A DNA stretch of 64,000 nucleotides, from NCBI GenBank assembly GCA_963969395.1, contig OZ017798.1, positions 2,108,001 through 2,172,000 of the forward strand, written 5' to 3'. The notes under the pieces were generated by a model. It worked only from the letters and a program-made list of their open reading frames with translations, was not told where the DNA came from and did not search any database. This document shows positions 55,989 through 64,000 of this stretch, piece after piece. Each line of letters opens with the position of its first letter. The stretch's first letter is position 1. This stretch comes from Pseudoscleropodium purum. Lineage: Eukaryota > Streptophyta > Bryopsida > Hypnales > Brachytheciaceae. The position numbers and the translations under genes are program-made.

Positions 55989-58900
55989 GTAGATAATAGG
56001 AATTTGAATGGAATTTGAAGATCTTTAATAAATAAAAGATTTGAGATTTCATTTACTATCATAGTCATGCAAATCGTTTTAATTTGTATTTACCAATCAA
56101 AACTAATATCATTTTCACTACAATCTTTTTGTATCCAAAATGTTGGTTTGTAAGGGCTATATATAGTACATTTGTTTGGATTTGAAGTGATTTCATGTAA
56201 TATGACAACAACAACAACGTGGTACTAAAATTTTGACAATAGTATATGTCTTAATCATGTCTTTATCATGTGCATTTGCCAGTATTTTGTCAAGTCTCAA
56301 GGTGAATTTTCTCAAGTAAACCAAAACTTTCCAACTCAATTGTCTATGAGGCAAGTTGGAGATGGCCAGCCAAGGTAAACGGAGAGACGTGCAGAGGCAG
56401 GGTAGAGGCTCAGAGCGACATATTCTTCGTTAAACCTCCGCAAGCAGGGCATTTTGAAGCTCTGTTTGACCAATGGAAGAACCATTGGAAGAGATTACAG
56501 AAGCCTGGATTGAAATCTGATTTAAACTTTTCTGCAATTTTTGACCAAGACGAATCCAGATGTTTCTATCCTCACATCCATACAAGTACGTTGAGGTTTC
56601 TCGAGAACCTGATCTGTTTCCATGGCATGAATAGCATCTCCATTTGCATCTTGTGGATGATCTTGAAGCCGATCCCAACCCCGTGAGGACGTACCTCAAT
56701 TTTAAGGGTATGGAACGGGCGGTAAGAAACTCGGCATTTCACGGCAGCTTGACTCAAAGTTATTCGTACTTGAGGGTACGTCACAGCAAGACCTGATAAT
56801 TAATCTCCAGTCATGCTGAAATTAATTACAGTGCTAGTTTCGGAAGCTCGGAATCAGCGATAGTTTCAAATTTCTAGTGGACCACATTTGAGTAACTGCA
56901 TGGGTGCCATCCATCCATGTGTCATTTCACGAACGCCAGAGTCTTTGACTCTAAGATGCCACTTCACTGGAAGTCACATTTTTGAATTTTAATTGTGCTC
57001 ATTAGTCTGCAATGGTTCCTCTTTCACAGTTTCTGGATAGTCGAGTCTCAAATTCTGTAGTCGAACTAGGCAGTCGTCTTTGAGTACTGGATAACACTTC
57101 GTCTTCCTGTCAGGTTTTCCCTCAAGTATATATAATGACTTTGGTCAAAGAACTCTGTCGCAGCTAGCACGTCTGGACATTAATGCAGAGCCCTGCATAA
57201 TGCCTGACTGTCCGTCTGGATCATGCAAAGATGCCCAAGGGTGTTGTCATCCCGGATTTGTGGCGCGCAAGGAATGGCGGATTGCGGATTTCATGACAGA
57301 TGTGAGAAACGATCCTAACAACAGCCTCAAGTAATGCAGGCTGACCCTTCCGCAATCCGCATCCATTAGGATTGCACCTCACATCTGCCAATTGCACAAA
57401 GAGCAAGTTCCGCTTCATGCATAGATGACGAAATGGGCAATAAAAGCGTGATTCTTAGGAAGGTGTGCTTAACTTGGCGCACTCCTAGAATTTTCAAATT
57501 GTGAAATGTCGACCATATTGCCCATATTGCATATTAATGATTAAAGAACGAATCTATTTGTAGAAAGATAACCACACCTGAAGATGACAAATTTTCAAAA
57601 TATAAATTGGGATTTCAAATTAAGCCATAAAAATGGTCCTTTTTGAATTTACATCCAACTATTAAAATGAAACTTATTAGGTTTAGTTTCTACTCCAATT
57701 TAAAAATTTGAAAAATTCCTAAAAGTGAGTATTTTATTGCAATGTGAAGTTCATGAATATAACCATAGTTTACTAATTTTCTAATTATAGAATGATACAA
57801 AAATTTGGTTAATATCATGATGTTCTACACTATAATTTTTGCCTATGACAAAACTTCAGATATTTCAGATACTTTTATGAAAATTTATTATAAATTTTCT
57901 TCACTCTTCATTAAAAAAATCCACAATAATTTCAAACTGTAACAAAATTACAAATAATTTTTTGACATGTATTATGATGTCCGAAAGACATAATGTGTAA
58001 AAAAAAAATTATTAATAGGGAAAAAATTGTATCAAAGATGTGCATTTCAACAGTTTATACATTATCTTAATGCTAAGCTTATCCTTTCATGTGCTATGCT
58101 TTTATTAGCCAAGTCCTCCCAACCTATTGACTTTTTTATTCAAATCTTAAACCACCTATGCTTTGGGATTTTTCTTAAAACCACAATAGCTTGTTATGCA
58201 AATCTAATCATACATAAGGATGGTCAACTTGATTTTTCAAAGGATCACTTCAAGTGTAACTTCATCTAAATATTTTTAATAATGGGAGAAATTCTTAAAA
58301 AACCAAAGTAACTCTTTTTTGGTTGTTTAGGAAATCAAGGATTAAATAGTTAATCAATTATTGTTTGTTTCATATTTCTTTTGAGTTTGATTTTAATTTT
58401 TATATGTAAGTTGCAATGTTGCATGTTTTCAATTTTTCATGCCAAACATTCATCCTAAATTCTTTTATTATCAAACAAAACAAAATTTTTAAAGTTTATA
58501 AATACTATAATATGCCAAAAATTAAGCTAGATTTTCATTTATAATTAGCTATAGGGTGCTTAAAATTAAGACCAAGTAGCTTTTTTTCCACTACTAGAAT
58601 CCCTTCAAGTCATAATTACTAAATAAATAGCCTTCAAACAAATATATGGTTAACACACGTGGTTACAAAATATAAAGCGAAGTAACCTCCCGAAGAATGT
58701 GATAAATTATCTAAATTTAAATTCAAATATTACAAAGTGAATTTTGAATTTTTTTTATAAAACAAGTGCTCTAATAATTGTCACCTTACTGATCTTCAAA
58801 AAAAGCTTCAAATACATCGGCTTCGATCTGCAAAAGTTATGGTTGATGACAACTCAAAAACTTCAAGTGTGATACAAAATAGTACCCATCTTTCTTGCAT

Positions 58901-59994
58901 TCATCCACCTAGGACCTAGAAACATTTTAGACCACATAGTCTAAAAATAAAAGTGACTAGTTTGTTGAATACTACCATTTTAACGAAATACACGTTTTGT
59001 ACAATCCACAAAAACTTGAGAATAAGTGGAAGTGTGAAAATAAGCACTCTTTGTAGAATGGGAGTGGATGAGTGGGAGTATTGGTGGATGAAATCCATTC
59101 ACGGCATTCTTCTTCATGGCATTTTTCATCTATTGCTTGTCCCTTAGAGAATTGGAAAATTAGTAGTATCCCTGTTAGTGTTGTTCCAATTCTTTTAAGG
59201 TATATCTGCACTTGGTGTTAGAAATGATGTTTGCAATGTGAATTTGGTCCAAAAGTAGGTCTAAATTCATTCCTAAGACCCTCAATAATACTCTTTAACA
59301 CCAAATGTGAACAAACCTTTATTCTTTATTGCAGTTAGAGAGTATATGTGAGTAGGAGAAAGCGTGTGTCATGCACATTGAGCTCTGAGGATTACTGGAA
59401 AACTGTAATACGATTGTTCACCGAATGCATCACTGAATAATAAAAGAAGAGTTTACACCATATCTGCACTCAGGTGAAGCGTTGATGCTGGAATTAGCTT
59501 ACTTCCTGTGTTCATTTTCTAGCTTTTTTGTATGGTGCTGATTTCTCTTCTCCACAAGTATTCTAGAGTTCATTCTAGAGTTCATTGTACAGAAGTATAT
59601 AACACCTTAAGAGAATAACTTTTTAAATTCAAAGCATGATCCGTGACGTTCCCTAATGTTGGAAATTCCATGTGAGGTAACAATGGCATCAAACACTAAA
59701 CTCACTATGTCATGTCCGAGATCACTGAAGCCCTGCAAAAGTTTTTCCTGTTGTAATATATGAGGAGGTGGAAAGTGAAATTGACAGATGCGTTGAACAG
59801 ACGGCATCTTCGATGAAGAGAAAATTGCAAGATCTTAAGCACCGGAAGTTTCAAGAAGGCCGAGGAGCAGTCTGCACTCCCAGAGTGGCAGAGTTCGATT
59901 GATCACGAATTCGGTGTCACTGGAGTATCTCTTTGTACAGTCGGAGAGCTTTGGAAATTGCAAAAGTTTGCAATTTGTATTTTCAGGAGACTAC

Positions 59995-60176
59995 AACAGA
60001 TATTTTGTTAAAATGTCGGCATTCCTTCGGCATTTTCCCATGACTTTTCTAAGACTGGTATAGATCTCAGACCCTCAAACCCTGAAATCTAGGACAGGTA
60101 TACAGTTTAGAACGCACGTTCCGAACCGAGAAGTGCCAAGTTTGCGGAATGCCGCCATTTTAATGAAATATCCGTT
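59995..60176. mobile_element. Small TIR (MITE-like) element, right-arm mirror copy
   Basis: Inverted copy of 43751-43932, duplicated with the arm rather than by transposition. Confidence 0.6.
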
Positions 60177-61478
60177 CTAATTAGTTTGCGGTATTCCACG
60201 GACAATTTTTCCGAACTTCGTTTAGCTAGGCTTAGCATTGGAAACGGCTATTCATATTTTGGCTCATTAACTAGGGTGTAAGTAAAGTCAAGGCTACCAA
60301 ATTCTCCACGACGCCCCCCAAAAGGGGTGACACTGAGAAGTACATATTTTGAGAACAAGAAATTACAAAATTAAAACGACAACTACAAAGTTTTCCGGGC
60401 GGTGGGATTCTTAACCATTACCGTTACATGTGAAAGAACAGCAGTCCGACTACCAAGAACCAGGAACGTCAAATTTCCTTAAATTGGCGATATAATTCCA
60501 TTACTTTGGCGCGGTTCAGGCCACGCTGCCTGAACCCTAAATCTATAACAGTCCGAGTTTGCGGACTGAAATTAGATCTTCCGGAAGACGAATGTCACAA
60601 TTTTATGGAATATCGCGAATATTTTAAAATGAATTCTTACTTCTTAGGGAAAAAAAGCCTCAAAGGTAATATTTATTCAGCAGTCTATATTAACAGGATT
60701 AGTTGTATATCTTCATTCCTACAATGGTGACGAGTCGTCCACATCCGAAATTTTCTGCCCCTTCATTTAAAGTCTCAGCTTTGTGCAGCTAACATCAGTC
60801 GACTGCTGAGAGTGAAGGATACTGAATATTCAGTAACTCAACGAACAATCAACGTAATTTTAAAGCAGATGGTTCGTTTGGAACTTCATTGTGAAGCTAA
60901 TTTATGAATTCACTCCAAGCTGTAACTCCAGCTTCAAACGCACTCCGTGTCAAAGCTACCTACAAAAATCACATCTGTGACAGTGAACCGAACCCTAAAT
61001 AAAGATCTCACTTCTCCATAACTCTCTCAATTCCAAACTCGAGACAGAGAAGGAGTAACGGCATTGTCCCAAAACGAGCACTGGAGATTCTCCAGAAACT
61101 TGGAAATTACCAAGAAGCGACCAATCATCCGAAATGCCAATTCAATTGATTAAAGTGTGTGTCATGAACACGTGCCAGAGTGAGCCTGGAAATGTAGTAC
61201 TAGCGCAGACATCACCAGAAGCCAATGAATAATAAAAGTCATGAATCTCGTCATCCCTGAATTGAAGAGGGGGATTGCATGAATCACACTAACCACGAAT
61301 GCAGGCACCCGCTGGAAAACGCCCTCCTGAAATCGTCGGGACTCCAACCAATTCTCAGGTGGATGAATAAATGGATTCTAATTTCTAACTCATGATCTAA
61401 AAATAATGAATATTGTACAAGTGCTGCCCGCCATGAAGCTGGCTCCTGAGCACCAATTCAACTATTACCCTGACGAAC

Positions 61479-62468
61479 TTAGTTCACGGAACTGCACACT
61501 CGACGAATCTCGCCAGAGCTGCCCGTCAGCACGTCGATCTGGCTCATCGCCACCATCGCCTTCGCGAAGTTCGAGTTGAACGTCGCCCTGTCGGTGTTGG
61601 CGCGCACCGATCCTTTCGTACGCGAGTCCACCCACATGCTCTGATCAGATGTCAGCAACCCCAGTTTGTTCACGATGTTCTTGAAGTACTGCGTGTCGAA
61701 CTTCTTCGGAGAAACCAAATCCAGGTTCACGTTCACGTTCGTAATACCAGCAACAGGACACTTCTTCAACAACGACTTCGCGAACGACGAGGGCAGAGTG
61801 GGATCCACTTTCTCCCCGTGGAGGCGGTCATCGAAGGTCAAGCAAGGCGCCACGCCGATGGTGTGCGCACCAGCCAAAGCCACCATCTGTGCGGCGCTCA
61901 GACCCTTCTTCTGGAAAGCCTTCAACAGCACGGGAACCGTGTTGTTGGGAGTCATGAGGTTGGCCGCCACCTCGGAAGACCTGGAAACGGTGCCGTCGCG
62001 ACGCCCGGCGGGAACCGTCCAGCCTTGTCCTCCCGTCAACTTTACGGTGTCGCGGACTGCGAACTGCAGCACGTCGGAGCACGAAACGGTCCCCGGGCAC
62101 GCCTTCTCCACGGCGGCCTTGGCGGCGTCGATGGCTTCGAAGCCGTGGAGGCCGGTATTGATGATGTTGGTTCTCTCAGAGCTGGATCCGTCGAGGAGCA
62201 AGGACGCGTCGCAGCCGCGGACGAAGCAATCGTGGTATGCGAGGCGGAGGACGCCTGGCGCGACAGTGGGGTCGTTCTGGAACGACTTGAGCATGGCCTC
62301 GTAGATGATGTTTTCCACGTTGGGGCAGGAGTGCTGGTAGAAGCCTTCTTTGCACCCACCGTCGCTGGACCTGGAGAAGCTTCGACTAGCAGCCACGGGT
62401 GCGGCGATCACGCTGAGAATGGCCAAAATGGCCACGCATCCCACGAGTGCAGACCTCGTTGCACCCAT
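61479..62468 (-). CDS. Class III peroxidase, unit 3, right-arm copy
   Basis: Encodes a protein identical to 41459-42448, inverted. The ATG on the minus strand is at 62468, with the conserved TATA box at 62683-62689. All catalytic and structural residues are intact. It faces gene 4 of the same arm. Confidence 0.96.
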   Translation of the reverse strand: MGATRSALVGCVAILAILSVIAAPVAASRSFSRSSDGGCKEGFYQHSCPNVENIIYEAMLKSFQNDPTVAPGVLRLAYHDCFVRGCDASLLLDGSSSERTNIINTGLHGFEAIDAAKAAVEKACPGTVSCSDVLQFAVRDTVKLTGGQGWTVPAGRRDGTVSRSSEVAANLMTPNNTVPVLLKAFQKKGLSAAQMVALAGAHTIGVAPCLTFDDRLHGEKVDPTLPSSFAKSLLKKCPVAGITNVNVNLDLVSPKKFDTQYFKNIVNKLGLLTSDQSMWVDSRTKGSVRANTDRATFNSNFAKAMVAMSQIDVLTGSSGEIRRVCSSVN

Positions 62469-62682
62469 CGTTCCAACCGAAGTTGGAGAATGCACTAGCA
62501 AAAATTGAAAGACGTTGAAGCGGTTGTATATATACGAGAGGTCAGTATGTCTCAATCGAATTCAGGAAGTCCTCCAATCTGGTGTACCTCGAATTGAGCT
62601 GAAATTCTGAAAGCTGGAAGCTGCTGAGAGTGCTGAGAGACGGAGAGATTGATTGATGAGAAAGCTGGAGTATTCATCACAG

Positions 62683-62689
62683 CTTTATA
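62683..62689 (-). promoter_or_regulatory. TATA box of peroxidase unit 3, right arm
   Basis: Mirror of 41238-41244; TATAAAG on the minus strand. Confidence 0.72.
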
Positions 62690-64000
62690 CTTGCATGGCT
62701 CAGTCCCACCCACAGTCTATTAGTCCTACTCTTTCCACAGGTACACCCAAGTCACCAGGCTCACCGAGTCCTTGACAAAGCGTAACGAACTTTGGACTGT
62801 CCTCTTCTTGATCTACCGTTCCAGGGGTGACGGTTGTTCTTAATTGGTCTAGAACCAAATGTACACGACCCAGTTGGCAAGTTTCATCCGGTTGCACCAG
62901 TCGATACACACCCAATTTCTCTGCAGTGTGAAATTTTCGGTGTACTGGTCGGCGATTCCAACTCCCTTCCCTTCCACGGAATTGAATTTTGTAGTGGAAA
63001 TCCGGTCGTTCCGGTAAATAGCGTTGAAAGGGTTTGCGCAAGGTGGTTTCTCGAGTGTGCCTAGCCTCTGGATATTCTTTGTAAAAGTATATAAAAGTTT
63101 CGTTGGTACGCGTGTGGAACTAGTGGTGGGGACCTGGCCTGAAGAGGGGTGGGGTGGGGGTGTTGTGACGCAAGCGGGACTTCTGAGGGAAGAGAGCTTT
63201 TGGTTTTGTTTTCGTTTGTTATTTTGTTTTTTTTGGACACAAGTTGAGCGAAGAGAGTTTCTTCACTGGTGCGTTGAAAGAAGCGTTTGACTTGGGATGA
63301 GCTTCAGGTTAGACGGTTGATCGACAGAGTGGCGGCCGGTAATTGCGCATGTGCAGCGTTGCTTGATGTCGTTTTAGTCTTTTAGACATACCGTAAGTGT
63401 GACGATCACAAAAGAAGCTTGGTTGCAATTGAGGACGTTTATGGAAACAGTGCAAGGTGATGAGCATTCAATCTCGACTTACTTCAAAGAAAGACTAGGC
63501 ATTCGTGTGGGGGAAGAATTATTAGTACGCGTACGGAGTACCCTGGTAGTACGTTCTGTTGACTCAATTAGTGTGCGATGGAGTAATAACACTGAGTCAC
63601 ACTAATTGGGGGATTTCGTGAATTTGCAAGCAAACATGCATGTGGCTAACCGCCTAACCCTCAATGTCAGTAGTCCCTTTTTTCATCACAAAACACTCTA
63701 AAGTCCTGTTTCCAATTCAAAAGGGAAAAAAAGCGTTTACTAATTTTTTTTTTCATATCAAACAACAAATAAGATCTTGCTCTACAATTCTAGGATAGAA
63801 GACTAGAATAATAATGTGGATCAAGAAGAAATTTCAAAAACTTTCACCACGACATCACATAATGACATAGATTGCAAGATATTTGCATTTAAACTTTGAA
63901 GTGAAGAAAGTGGATTTTTGAGCACCTTTTGTGTACATTATTTGACTTTGAATCTTTAACTTAAAGTTTTGGTACTAGGATAGTTGCATGAAACACCTAC

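Overview
This is nuclear DNA of a land plant. It carries intronless, GC-rich class III (secretory) peroxidase genes, a family confined to streptophytes, set in strongly AT-rich intergenic DNA. A plant-type telomere-like motif (CCCTAAA x3) and several plant-style MITEs fit this. Intronless peroxidases in tandem within AT-rich DNA suggest a bryophyte, perhaps a liverwort, but that is inference.

Layout. 1-2.9 kb: peroxidase unit 1. 2.9-8.4 kb: AT-rich DNA with a ~360-bp tandem repeat, a microsatellite, a TIR element, a foldback repeat and two hAT-type MITEs. 8.4-8.74 kb: the upstream part of peroxidase unit 2. 8,739-27,345: a candidate 18.6-kb DNA transposon that splits unit 2. It has imperfect ~25-bp terminal inverted repeats, a CAAT target duplication, and an empty site that can be read from the paralogous units. 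27.35-31 kb: the rest of unit 2 with its gene. 31-39.9 kb: AT-rich DNA with MITEs, a 144-bp tandem repeat, a 2.5-kb TIR element and a fragment resembling the second-largest RNA polymerase subunit. 39,928-64,000: a very large palindrome, cut by the window edge, with arms of about 10.7 kb around a 2.6-kb spacer. Each arm holds a copy of peroxidase genes 3 and 4 facing each other.

The 18.6-kb element is the most unusual object. Its leftward gene looks like an RNase H-fold (DDE-type) transposase with a Cys-rich N-terminal region. Its rightward block encodes a spliced protein with a ParB/sulfiredoxin-like GQH motif plus a coiled-coil, Pro-rich tail, then an FCP1-type HAD phosphatase-like protein and a further unrecognised ORF. 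Eighteen copies of a 31-bp near-palindrome are scattered through it and I see none outside it. Seven lie just upstream of the leftward gene, six just upstream of the rightward gene, and five in or beside introns. Several copies have matching changes in both arms. The frames contain a handful of in-frame stops, each one transition away from a sense codon, so this copy is probably decaying and was perhaps methylated.

The peroxidases (six gene copies, four distinct sequences) keep the heme-ligand and catalytic residues, eight structural cysteines and signal peptides, and look functional. Units 1-3 differ mainly in the signal peptide. The palindrome arms differ only by a (TA)n length as far as I can see, yet homology continues past the arm boundary into the spacer at much lower identity. 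That suggests recent homogenisation of an older inverted duplication, if assembly error is excluded.
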